From an uncultured Candidatus Saccharibacteria bacterium (lineage in GTDB: Bacteria; Patescibacteriota; Saccharimonadia; Saccharimonadales; Saccharimonadaceae), in the NCBI GenBank assembly GCA_948648655.1, contig CAPKVJ010000003.1:20266-84265 (forward strand): a stretch of DNA of 64,000 nucleotides, read 5' to 3'. Shown here in pieces: positions 52,606-60,763 of the stretch. How positions within the stretch are numbered: the first letter of the stretch is position 1; every line of letters starts with the position of its first letter. The notes beneath the pieces were generated by a model, which saw nothing but the letters and a program-made list of their open reading frames with translations, searched no databases and had not been told where the DNA came from. The translations under genes and the position numbers were made by a program.

Positions 52606-52818
52606 CTTTTGTGCGCAGCGGACGAGTTGAAGTTGATACTGGCCAATTAGGACGATTTGGTGAATTTGGTTTCTATTGGTCATTTACTGCCCGCACCGAT
52701 GTATTAGCTTACCGTCTATATTTTGACCAAAGCAAAGTTGAGCCTACGAATGAAAGTGTTCATTATTTACCCTTCTCCCTCCGCTGCCTAGCTAGTTAGA
52801 GTATAGGCAGTAGGAGGA
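52606..52818 (+). other. Silent FISUMP C-terminal cassette 16 (pair with 15)
   Basis: Frame 52608-52799: FVRSGRVEVDTGQLGRFG, FGFYWSFTAR, AYRLYFDQSKVEPTN, PFSLRCLAS, TAG. An in-frame TAG lies two codons before FVRSG, so it cannot be read from upstream. Arm to 52818 with one variant base. Confidence 0.86.
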
Positions 52819-52857
52819 TAGAAGCGATGCGCGCCAACGGGGGACGGAAATGGTGCT

Positions 52858-53835
52858 TTAATTTTGGTAATTGATTTGCTCGGTTTCGATAACGGGGAAG
52901 GTGATAAGTTCACTAGAGTTCAGATCGGCTTTGCCTAGCGTAATGGCGGAGATTTGATGATTATTATAGGTGGTATAGTAGAAAATACCTTGTTCGAGAT
53001 TATAACAAGAACTATAGAGTGTATGCTCGTATTTATTATTGCCTAAATCACAACAGCCGTTTTGTTGATCGACGGAATGGAGAATATGAAAGAATTGGCT
53101 AACACTAGATGTTTCATCATCAGTAGAAATAGAGTTGAGCTTTGTGAAAGCGGCTTTAGCAAAGCGCGATTCGGAAGAAAGGTCGCCTGGTAGACCGATG
53201 GCGCCCATACCGCGACTGTAGGTTGGGAAATTGTATTTCGGGGCGAGATTATTTGCAGGGGCTTTGGCAGAAAGATGTTGATAATTGCTTAACTGGAGGA
53301 TTTGCTTGTCGAAAGGAGGATTATTAGTGAGGATGCCGATGGGATTGTTGTAGATTTTCAGTCCATCGGCGACAGGCTCGACAACGATGCAATCGCCGCT
53401 AGCGTCGGTAATTATCCAGTGGAGCTCGGCGACCGGGAGTTGGTCATTAAAATTAATATTGCGGAAGTTGATTTTTTCAAGGAGAGTTTTGGCTTCGGTG
53501 ACAGTTGCGCATTGACCAAGTATATAGGGAAGGAACTCGAATTGGGAGATATTGTCTTTGCCATCGATGTGGTCATTATAAACGGCATTACCGACGAAAT
53601 TGAGGCCAGCGACGCCGAGACCTTTTTCATTGACGGCATCATATAGTAAAGGATAATTATCGGCGACGTAGGCGATACCGATGATGGCGTGGTGAGTGGG
53701 TTGTGCAGTGGTTTCGCGGAAGTTGAAAGGGAAATTGCGGGGAATAATGACGACTTGTTCGCCATAAGAGAAGTCATAATCGAGATTGCGGCCGAAATAA
53801 TGGTTTTTAGTGTGATAAGTGGCTGCTGTGCACAT
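52858..53835 (-). CDS. Bile salt hydrolase / choloylglycine hydrolase family
   Basis: 325-aa Ntn hydrolase; Cys2 becomes the N-terminal nucleophile after Met removal (MCTAATY). Arg16 and Asp19 (YFGRNLDYDFSYGE) match BSH active-site residues. LYDAVNEKGLGVAGLNF, LTNNPPFDKQILQLSNYQHLS and GLPGDLSSESRFAKAAF closely resemble firmicute BSH. It would cleave glycine or taurine from conjugated bile acids; penicillin V acylase or acyl-homoserine-lactone activity is possible. No signal peptide. Own promoter (53876-53904). Confidence 0.92.
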   Translation of the reverse strand: MCTAATYHTKNHYFGRNLDYDFSYGEQVVIIPRNFPFNFRETTAQPTHHAIIGIAYVADNYPLLYDAVNEKGLGVAGLNFVGNAVYNDHIDGKDNISQFEFLPYILGQCATVTEAKTLLEKINFRNINFNDQLPVAELHWIITDASGDCIVVEPVADGLKIYNNPIGILTNNPPFDKQILQLSNYQHLSAKAPANNLAPKYNFPTYSRGMGAIGLPGDLSSESRFAKAAFTKLNSISTDDETSSVSQFFHILHSVDQQNGCCDLGNNKYEHTLYSSCYNLEQGIFYYTTYNNHQISAITLGKADLNSSELITFPVIETEQINYQN

Positions 53836-53875
53836 TTGGTTTGTCCTTGTTTGTTTTGTTTATGCTTATATCTCC

Positions 53876-53904
53876 ATTGTAGCACACTTTATCAAAAAAG
53901 TCAA
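53876..53904 (-). promoter_or_regulatory. Promoter of the bile-salt-hydrolase-like gene
   Basis: TTGACT, 17 nt, TACAAT on the minus strand, with AAGGA before the ATG. Confidence 0.75.
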
Positions 53905-53941
53905 TCCCTAGTGGCTTTAGAGATTGACTTGGGAGCGGAAA

Positions 53942-55609
53942 TTATTCGGAATATGGAGTGAATTCAAATTCAAAACCGACATATTTGGAGATTTTGGTAT
54001 TCAAGTATTTATCAACGGCGCGTCGAGTGCTGGGCGATAGGTCGGTGATACGTTTGTTTTCGGTGCCGTCGCTACTAGCTACGAGAGGTGTGGTGTAGCG
54101 GACTTTGGCTTTGGCGGCGGTACAATAATGGTCTTTTTTCATAGAATTACCGCCATAGGCATTAGTGGTGCGCTGGAAGTTGCGAAAAGCTTCGCTTAAG
54201 TTTTTGTCGCCGCAGCTCAAAATCCAGTCGATAATTTCGCGTTCGGTCATGATGTAGAGGTCGTCGGGAGTGAGATAACCTTTGACATCCATAGAATGGA
54301 GGATGTCAGCGATGAAATGATCAGAGGCGCGTGCTTTGTCGCTGTGATATTCGGCGAAGAGGGGTAGGGAAGATTGGGTGAATTCTTTGCAGAGCTCGAG
54401 ATCTTGGAAGCCGAGTTCGTCGATGTCGTTTTCGTTTTTGAGAACGACAATGTTGTCGGAGAATTTTTTGACATCATTGAGAGTCCAAGTGCTAAAGAGG
54501 AAATAGCCGTTTGAAAGAGTGTATTCGAGGCGGTCGGCGGCGAGACCTGGAAGCTCATTGTCGGCGATTGGGAAGAGATGATAATCGGAAACTTCGCCAG
54601 CTAGGATGCCGTCTTTTTTGAGCTGGCGACAAATGGCGCGGGAATTACGGATGATTTCACTGGTGCGATCCTCGATTGATTCTTGAGTGTCTTCGTCGTC
54701 ATTCATGACATCAATGCAATGCTTGAAAGCTGGATTGGCAATGTCGTGTAAGAGGGCAGCTAGGGTCTGTTTTTTGTCGTGAGTGAAGCGCCAGACGAGG
54801 AGAGCGGTACCGATGCTGTGGGTAAATACGGAATGGAAATTTTCGAAATTGAAGAGGCCACTATAATCGGCACCACAGACCATGCTGACAGAAGATAAGC
54901 GTTGGATTTCTGGTGCTGCGATGTATTTGAGGAGCCAAGCCGGGAATTCAGGAGAGAGGGTTTGGAGATACTCGCGTGCAGTAGGAGTGAGGGGTTTGAG
55001 ACAGCGTTTCTTGCAGGTAAGGATATTAATGGCTTTTTCGGAGCTGGGAGAAAAGATCTTGGGGCGTGAAACGGATAAAGAGACGCTAGCACTGACGAGG
55101 CTATCGTCGTCATTGGCTTCTCCAGAATCAGAGTTATCTTCATCGTCGGTGTCTGATTCGGCTTCTGCGACAGGGATGTCTGGTACGGGGATGGTGGCTT
55201 TTTTGCCGGTAGGGCGGTCAAAGATGTGGATCCAACCCTGATCAATCCAAAAGCTGATTTCTTCGTAGCAGGGCTGCTCAACGGATGGCATTTGGAGGAG
55301 GTTGATTTCGATTTTTTTGCCACGATTAAGATTGGCAATGACGGCATAGGTGAGTTCGGAGAAAGCACTGGGTCCGATGTAGCCGCCAGTGTCGTTATGG
55401 TCTTCATTCATAAGAAAGAAGACATCAGCACGATCAATATTTTGGAAGAAGGAAACATAGATATCCTTGAGGTTTTCGGCGTAATCACCTTCGGACGACA
55501 CTTGGCTAGGGAAGTCGATGACTTCGTAGCCACGACCTTCGAAATAGCCCCTCCAGTAAGCGGCGCGCTCTTGTAGTTTGGAACTGCCAGCAATAATTAG
55601 CTTTTTCAT
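53942..55609 (-). CDS. Deoxyribosyltransferase-like / HD phosphohydrolase fusion
   Basis: 555 aa. Residues 1-120 look like a nucleoside 2-deoxyribosyltransferase or related Rossmann-like fold (KLIIAGSSKLQERAAYWRGY, IDRADVFFLMNEDH, GPSAFSELTYAVI). An acidic Ser/Asp linker (150-175) leads to an HD domain with FTHSIGTALLVW and ALLHDIANPAFKHCIDV as metal ligands. A combined nucleotide-cleaving role (salvage, or dNTP depletion as in defence) is inferred. A palindrome overlaps its promoter. CAGGAG ribosome site. Confidence 0.78.
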   Translation of the reverse strand: MKKLIIAGSSKLQERAAYWRGYFEGRGYEVIDFPSQVSSEGDYAENLKDIYVSFFQNIDRADVFFLMNEDHNDTGGYIGPSAFSELTYAVIANLNRGKKIEINLLQMPSVEQPCYEEISFWIDQGWIHIFDRPTGKKATIPVPDIPVAEAESDTDDEDNSDSGEANDDDSLVSASVSLSVSRPKIFSPSSEKAINILTCKKRCLKPLTPTAREYLQTLSPEFPAWLLKYIAAPEIQRLSSVSMVCGADYSGLFNFENFHSVFTHSIGTALLVWRFTHDKKQTLAALLHDIANPAFKHCIDVMNDDEDTQESIEDRTSEIIRNSRAICRQLKKDGILAGEVSDYHLFPIADNELPGLAADRLEYTLSNGYFLFSTWTLNDVKKFSDNIVVLKNENDIDELGFQDLELCKEFTQSSLPLFAEYHSDKARASDHFIADILHSMDVKGYLTPDDLYIMTEREIIDWILSCGDKNLSEAFRNFQRTTNAYGGNSMKKDHYCTAAKAKVRYTTPLVASSDGTENKRITDLSPSTRRAVDKYLNTKISKYVGFEFEFTPYSE

Positions 55610-55640
55610 TTTAACTCCTGATAACTCTTTTCGCTATCTT

Positions 55641-55674
55641 ACAACAGATTAGAGTGTTTGTCTATATCTGTTGT
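55641..55674 (-). promoter_or_regulatory. Operator-like palindrome over the 53942-55609 promoter
   Basis: ACAACAGAT (55641-55649) and ATCTGTTGT (55666-55674) flank the promoter spacer (TAGACA, 17 nt, TAAGAT on the minus strand). A dimeric repressor could bind here. The regulator is unknown. Confidence 0.5.
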
Positions 55675-55710
55675 TGATATTTGTTGATATTTTTATTATA
55701 ATTAGAAAAG

Positions 55711-56136
55711 ATGATGAAAACGAAGGAAGAAAAGCCCGAGAAACAGCCGAAGTTGGATTTGAAGGCGAGTTGGGTTGAGGTAATGAAGAAACAGCGGGGG
55801 CTGATGATTGCTATGATTGTGATGGCGATTTTTAGCATAGTACTGCTGGTGGCGAGTTTGGTGACTTTGCGTCCTCAACGAACAGTCGTGATCGTGGGGT
55901 ACGGGGATGTCTATGGCGAGATGGCGGGGCTTTCGGGAGGATATAGACGGGATAGCTGGGTGAATATGTTGGCGTTTCCGCTACTTGCGATTATCTTTGG
56001 ATTGGTGCACAATATAATTACGTTGCGAGTTTATAAAAAATATGGTAAAAATGTAGCGTTTTTGGTAGTTTTTGTGACGATTTTGATGATATTGGGGGCA
56101 TTTGTCACGCTATTACGCTTATTAGGTGAGTGGTAG
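55711..56136 (+). CDS. Membrane protein, partner of the next glycosyltransferase
   Basis: 141 aa. A charged cytoplasmic N-terminus (about 30 residues) and three helices (31-53, 88-106 and 115-134). No family is recognised. TATAAT (55697-55702) 8 nt before the ATG. Its stop is two bases from the next ATG, so the two are probably translated together. Confidence 0.72.
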   Translation: MMKTKEEKPEKQPKLDLKASWVEVMKKQRGLMIAMIVMAIFSIVLLVASLVTLRPQRTVVIVGYGDVYGEMAGLSGGYRRDSWVNMLAFPLLAIIFGLVHNIITLRVYKKYGKNVAFLVVFVTILMILGAFVTLLRLLGEW

Positions 56137-56137
56137 A

Positions 56138-57757
56138 ATGAGTAGGGATTTGGAATTACCGCTAGGGAAGCGGACGAGGCTGTATCGGCTTTTGGAGATT
56201 TTGCCGGGATTTTTGAGTTATTTCGCGGTGATAGCGTTGTTTGTGCTGTCATGGATTAGTCCGGTGCTGGGGGCATTGTATCTGTTATTGATGGTGGCAG
56301 TGGTTTTGGTGAAGGCAATAGGAACGGCTTTTCGGACGATACAGGGGTACCAGGTAGTGACAAGGGCGGGGAGAGTGGATTGGGCGAGGAGATTGGGAGA
56401 TTTAAATGATCCACATGAGGCTTTTGAGAGATTGCGAGACCAAGATAACAACAGCTATGGATTTGCTGAACACGTGCAGAATTTACGACTTTTGTCGGCA
56501 ATGGATGGGAAGGGTGAGCCAAAACCGGGTGATATTTATCATGCGGTGATTATGGTGGCTTATAATGAGGGGCTGGAGACTTTGGTGCCATCGGTAGAAG
56601 CGGTGAGAGATACGAGTTTCCCGAACGAACGAATAATTTTTATGTTGGGGTATGAAGAACGTGGCGGGGAAGAAATGGAGAAAAATGCGAAGATTTTGAA
56701 GGAGAAATTCAAGGGAGTTTTTAAGGATTTCTTGCTGGTGAAGCATCCAGAAAATTTGAAAGGTGAGATTGTAGGCAAGGGGCCAAATTTGACTTATGCG
56801 GGGGAATATTTAGCGGAGTATGTAGAGAAGAAGAGGATTACGAAAGAAAATGTGATTGTAACATCATTAGATAGTGATAATCGAATGAGTCCAAAATATT
56901 TGGATTATGTGGCGTATGAGTTTCTAGTGCGACCGAATCGTCAGCATTATAGTTATCAACCGGTGTCGCTTTTTATGAATAATATTTGGGAGGCGCCGGC
57001 ACCGATGCGGGTGATTGCGGTGTCGAATTCGTTTTTTAATATTGTGAGCACAATGCGGCCGCATTTGTTGCGTAATTTTGCTTCACATTCGCAACCGTTG
57101 GCGGCACTAGAGGGGATGGATTTTTGGAGTAAACGGACGATCGTGGAGGATGGGCACCAGTATTGGCGCTCGTTGTTTTATTTTGAGGGAAAATATGATG
57201 TGGTGCCGATTCATGTACCAATTTATCAGGATGCGGTGATTTCGGAGACGTTCGTACAGACTTTAAAAGCGCAATTCGTGCAGCTTCGGCGGTGGGATTA
57301 TGGAGCGAGCGATGTGGCATATGTGGGGTCACATTTGTTTAGTAAGAAGCGTGAGATGCCATTTTTACCATTATTTACAAAGTTTGTGCGATTATTGGAT
57401 GGCCATGTAACGTTGGCGATTATGGCGCCGATTGTGGCTTTTGGTGGTTGGGTACCGATGTTGATGAACTGGAATTCGCGAGGGGCGGTGGCGTGGAATT
57501 TGCCGAATGTGGTATCTTTTATTCAAATAATTGGGATGGTGGGGGTGATTGTGACGGTAGCGGTTTCGCTGAAGATGTTGCCAAAGAAACCGGAGAAGGT
57601 GAAACGGAATAAACTTTTGATGGTTTTGCAGTGGATTTTGATGCCGGTGATTGCGATTGTTTATACGAGTGCGGCGGCGTTTTATGCGCAGACGCGGCTG
57701 ATGTTGGGGAAGTATATGGAGAAGTTTGATGTGACGAAGAAGGTGGTGAAAAAGTAA
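56138..57757 (+). CDS. Membrane-bound GT2 family glycosyltransferase
   Basis: About 539 aa. Two N-terminal helices (20-65), a GT-A domain (HAVIMVAYNEGLETLVPSVE; DSD motif in TSLDSDNRMSP; acceptor motif VEDGHQYWR; QLRRW), then two to four C-terminal helices. This is the layout of processive surface-polysaccharide synthases. Acceptor and sugar are unknown. ATG 56138 is chosen over a GTG at 56126 inside the previous gene. A large hairpin element follows the stop and may terminate transcription. Confidence 0.88.
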   Translation: MSRDLELPLGKRTRLYRLLEILPGFLSYFAVIALFVLSWISPVLGALYLLLMVAVVLVKAIGTAFRTIQGYQVVTRAGRVDWARRLGDLNDPHEAFERLRDQDNNSYGFAEHVQNLRLLSAMDGKGEPKPGDIYHAVIMVAYNEGLETLVPSVEAVRDTSFPNERIIFMLGYEERGGEEMEKNAKILKEKFKGVFKDFLLVKHPENLKGEIVGKGPNLTYAGEYLAEYVEKKRITKENVIVTSLDSDNRMSPKYLDYVAYEFLVRPNRQHYSYQPVSLFMNNIWEAPAPMRVIAVSNSFFNIVSTMRPHLLRNFASHSQPLAALEGMDFWSKRTIVEDGHQYWRSLFYFEGKYDVVPIHVPIYQDAVISETFVQTLKAQFVQLRRWDYGASDVAYVGSHLFSKKREMPFLPLFTKFVRLLDGHVTLAIMAPIVAFGGWVPMLMNWNSRGAVAWNLPNVVSFIQIIGMVGVIVTVAVSLKMLPKKPEKVKRNKLLMVLQWILMPVIAIVYTSAAAFYAQTRLMLGKYMEKFDVTKKVVKK

Positions 57758-57760
57758 ACT

Positions 57761-57923
57761 CTTCCTTTTAGTTTTGGTAGAATAGACTCTTTCACGCCCA
57801 TTAGCTGACTTTGGTTTTCCCTATGGTCGCAAAAGTTCCGCAGACGTGACTGCGCTGACTTTTGCTAAAACCAAAGTCAACTAATAGGGTTCAGTCATAA
57901 ATTCTACCAAAACTAAAGGGAAG
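57761..57923. repeat. Hairpin element H7 (three nested stems)
   Basis: Outer 23-bp arms (57761-57783 and 57901-57923) differ at one position. Middle stem ATTAG.TGACTTTGGTTTT pairs with AAAACCAAAGTCA.CTAAT, and inner stem GCAAAAGT with ACTTTTGC. It begins three bases after the GT2 stop codon, with cassette 17 behind it. Confidence 0.82.
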
Positions 57924-57951
57924 AACCATAATCTTCATACTCTAGTCATCT

Positions 57952-58168
57952 CTCCTACTACCTATACTCTAACTAGCTAGGCAGCGGAGGGGGAAGCCGT
58001 AAGAACGACCGCCATAGTTTGACGCATTAACACTACTAGCGTTGAAGCCCGAGAAGTAAGCGTTGGTAGTAATAGAGGCGGACATAGATGAACTGTAGTA
58101 GCCATACTGTCCAGAACCCCCTAACTTGTGGCTATCATTGATATTTATAGTTCCGCTGCGCACAAGAG
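57952..58168 (-). other. Silent FISUMP C-terminal cassette 17
   Basis: Frame 58166-57969 (minus): LVRSGTININDSHKLGGSG, YGYYSSSMSA, AYFSGFNASSVNASN, RSYGFPLRCLAS, TAG. It lies directly behind the ADP-ribosyltransferase gene and in the same direction. No start of its own. Confidence 0.85.
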
Positions 58169-58176
58169 TAGATGTA

Positions 58177-59052
58177 TTACGTAGTTGGTGTAGAGTCGTA
58201 GATTTCTTTGGGGATGAGAATCATTTCAAGGTTAGCAGTATTGTTATCGGTGTCAGTGGAAACTTTAGAAATATAGGATAGACTGTTATGATTGATGAGA
58301 TACTCTTGCTGTTCTGGGCTGTAGCTGGTTTCGTCCGATAATAAACCAATACCGTCGTGACTTTCTTTAGGGATGCGGTAGGTAATGTTAATATTACATT
58401 GTTGGCGTAGGGGGTCGTCGAATTCGCGCCCAGCGAAACTTTTGTCGGGTGAAAAGGATGTACTGGTGAAGCCTTGTTCGAGGAAAAATTGACCTTTGAG
58501 ATTATTGAGATCAGAGATAGAAGAGATATTGTATCCATGAAAACCGTCAAGGTTAGTGCCACGATAAGTGGTGAAATCCAAGTTTATGGTAGGTGAGCTA
58601 GCGATAGAGTGGGAAATTAATTCGATGGTTTGTTGCGCGGCGGCGAGTTTTTCGGGTGTACATTCGCCAGAAGTTTCGTAGTCCCATTGCCCACGTGCGA
58701 CTTGATTAATGGGACGGTAGTTGTAGCCGGAATAATTTTTGAGCTCGGATTTGGTTTGAGCGTCTAGAGTTGCGTCTAATTTAGTGGAGTATTTGGTACC
58801 GAATTCCGAGAATAGGCTCTCGGAATCGAAACTATCGTAGTTGCGAGCAGCGGCGTCTTTAATGAAATCTTGGACAGCTTCCATGCGATGGTTGAATTTG
58901 TCAATGGCGCGGAGATATTGATTGCAGGTTTTGTTAGGGCTAGTGGTAGGTATGGGTGGGTTTTCTGTTTCTCTGGCAAAGGGGACTTCTGTGAGTCTGT
59001 TCCATGTGTCCGGATTTGGTTTGGTGGAACTAGGATGATATTCAGGATTCAT
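58177..59052 (-). CDS. ADP-ribosyltransferase toxin-like protein
   Basis: 291 aa. The C-terminal half carries the R-STS-(Q/E)xE set of the clostridial C3/VIP2 type: Arg164 in TTYRGTN, STS at 197-199 in GFTSTSFS, and Q248-x-E250 in SPEQQEYLI. Q-x-E would point to Asn/Gln modification as in C3 enzymes. The N-terminal half is helical. No signal peptide, so export would need another route. Leaderless: ATG is 6 nt after TATAAT (complement of 59059-59064). Confidence 0.87.
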   Translation of the reverse strand: MNPEYHPSSTKPNPDTWNRLTEVPFARETENPPIPTTSPNKTCNQYLRAIDKFNHRMEAVQDFIKDAAARNYDSFDSESLFSEFGTKYSTKLDATLDAQTKSELKNYSGYNYRPINQVARGQWDYETSGECTPEKLAAAQQTIELISHSIASSPTINLDFTTYRGTNLDGFHGYNISSISDLNNLKGQFFLEQGFTSTSFSPDKSFAGREFDDPLRQQCNINITYRIPKESHDGIGLLSDETSYSPEQQEYLINHNSLSYISKVSTDTDNNTANLEMILIPKEIYDSTPTT

Positions 59053-59131
59053 ATAATGATTATATCATGAGTATTTTGTGGTATGATGGAAGTAAGAGGT
59101 GTGGGCGAAAATTAAGCAGAGGAGGTGCCCA

Positions 59132-60763
59132 ATGGCAAAAGATAAAAAGAATGAGAAAAAGATGCCAAAATATATTTTTGTGACGGGGGGTGTATTGTCA
59201 GGTGTTGGTAAGGGGATTACGGCAGCATCAATCGGGGCGATTTTAAAGGCAAAGGGGTATAAAGTTTCGATTCAGAAGTGTGATCCGTATTTGAATGTGG
59301 ATGCTGGACTTTTGAACCCGGTGGAACATGGGGAATGTTTTGTGACGCATGACGGGCGGGAAACAGATCTTGATTTGGGGCATTATGAGCGGTTTTTGGA
59401 TTTTGAAACTTCAAAGTATTCGTCGGTGCTTTCGGGTGCGTTGTATCAGGAGCTGATTAATAAGGAGCGGAATGGGGGGTTTCATGGTAAGACGGTACAG
59501 ATGGTGCCGCATTTTACTGATTTGGTGCAAGAAAAGATTGCAAAAGCAAGCGAGGGATCGGATATACACATTGTTGAAATTGGGGGGACGGTGGGGGATT
59601 ATGAAGGATTGAGCTTCATTGAGGCAATTCGGCTATTTGCGAACAGAGTGGGGAGAGAGAATTGTCTGTATGTACATGTGGTTTATGTGCCATGGATCAA
59701 TACTTCAAAGGAGTTAAAGACGAAGCCAGCGCAAAATGCGTTGAAGGACTTGCGAGGGTTTGGGATTATCCCAGATGTGGTGGTTTGCCGAACGGAGAGA
59801 CCGGCTCCGCGAGCGATTTGTGAGAAAATCGCAGCGTTTTCGGGGATTGATAAGGATGCGGTACTGAATTTGCCAGATATTGAGAGTGTATACGATGTAC
59901 CATTTAATGTTTTGAAGTCGGGGGTACTGGAGATTCTGAATAAGTTCGTTGGTGATGATAAAGAACCAGATATGAGTAAGTGGAAAGAGTTTTCGCGACT
60001 ACGGGGGAAGAAATGGGCGAAGACGGTAAGGGTGGCGCTGGTGGCGAAGTATGTCGGGAATGATGATGCATATATTTGCGTGACGGAGGCGCTAAAGGCA
60101 GCGGCGGCTTGGGAGAAAGTGAATATTGAGATTGATTGGTTGAACGCGGAAGAAATGAGCGATTATGAGAAGGCTGATATGGATATGCTAGATACATACG
60201 ATGGGATCGTGGTGCCAGGTGGTTTTGGCGATCGTGGTGTAGAGGGGAAGATTAGAGCGGCGAAATATGCATTAGAATACAATAAACCGTATTTGGGGTT
60301 GTGTCTAGGGATGCAGGTAGCATGTATTGCGGCGGCGAGAATGGGTGGAATTGAGAACGCAAATTCGGAGGAGTTTGGTGCGAACGAGAAGGACGGGAAT
60401 AATGTGATTTATATTATGGAGGGGCAAGTGGGTAAGGAATCGACTGGAGGGACGATGCGCTTGGGCGACTATCCAGCAAAGTTGAAAAAGGGGAGTAAGG
60501 CAGCACAGGCGTATGGTGAGGAAGAAGTAGTAGAGAGGCATCGACACCGTTATGAGGTGAATCAGAAATTTTTGCCAGAGATTGAGGGACAAGGAGGACT
60601 TGGATTGGTAGTTTCTGGGACTTCTCCAGATGGGAAGTTAGTGGAATTTGTAGAATCGCCAAGATGTAAATTCTTTGTAGCGACGCAAGCGCATCCAGAG
60701 TTCAAGAGTCGTCCACTAAATGTACATCCGTTGTTCCGGGAGTTTGTAAAAAGTCTGAAATGA
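59132..60763 (+). CDS. pyrG: CTP synthase
   Basis: 543 aa from the ATG at 59132 (GGAGGTG 5 nt before). Converts UTP to CTP with glutamine. The synthetase domain has KYIFVTGGVLSGVGKGI and NVDAGLLNPVEHGE; the GATase domain has YLGLCLGMQVAC (nucleophile Cys) and a C-terminal HPE (TQAHPEFKSRP). Full length. The stop overlaps the next gene's ATG. Confidence 0.97.
   Translation: MAKDKKNEKKMPKYIFVTGGVLSGVGKGITAASIGAILKAKGYKVSIQKCDPYLNVDAGLLNPVEHGECFVTHDGRETDLDLGHYERFLDFETSKYSSVLSGALYQELINKERNGGFHGKTVQMVPHFTDLVQEKIAKASEGSDIHIVEIGGTVGDYEGLSFIEAIRLFANRVGRENCLYVHVVYVPWINTSKELKTKPAQNALKDLRGFGIIPDVVVCRTERPAPRAICEKIAAFSGIDKDAVLNLPDIESVYDVPFNVLKSGVLEILNKFVGDDKEPDMSKWKEFSRLRGKKWAKTVRVALVAKYVGNDDAYICVTEALKAAAAWEKVNIEIDWLNAEEMSDYEKADMDMLDTYDGIVVPGGFGDRGVEGKIRAAKYALEYNKPYLGLCLGMQVACIAAARMGGIENANSEEFGANEKDGNNVIYIMEGQVGKESTGGTMRLGDYPAKLKKGSKAAQAYGEEEVVERHRHRYEVNQKFLPEIEGQGGLGLVVSGTSPDGKLVEFVESPRCKFFVATQAHPEFKSRPLNVHPLFREFVKSLK

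Noticed and set aside
10137..53000. CRISPR array
   Set aside because: Repeats are far apart, too long and not regularly spaced; no cas genes.
4416..58168. Diversity-generating retroelement variable regions
   Set aside because: The C-type-lectin-like ends resemble DGR targets, but no reverse transcriptase, template repeat or accessory gene is in the window. Differences between related cassettes are mostly synonymous and not limited to adenines.
4416..58168. Classical integron cassette array
   Set aside because: Cassettes are scattered and in both orientations, not a head-to-tail array. Arms miss the RYYYAAC/GTTRRRY consensus by one base, and I see no added IntI-specific region in the recombinase.
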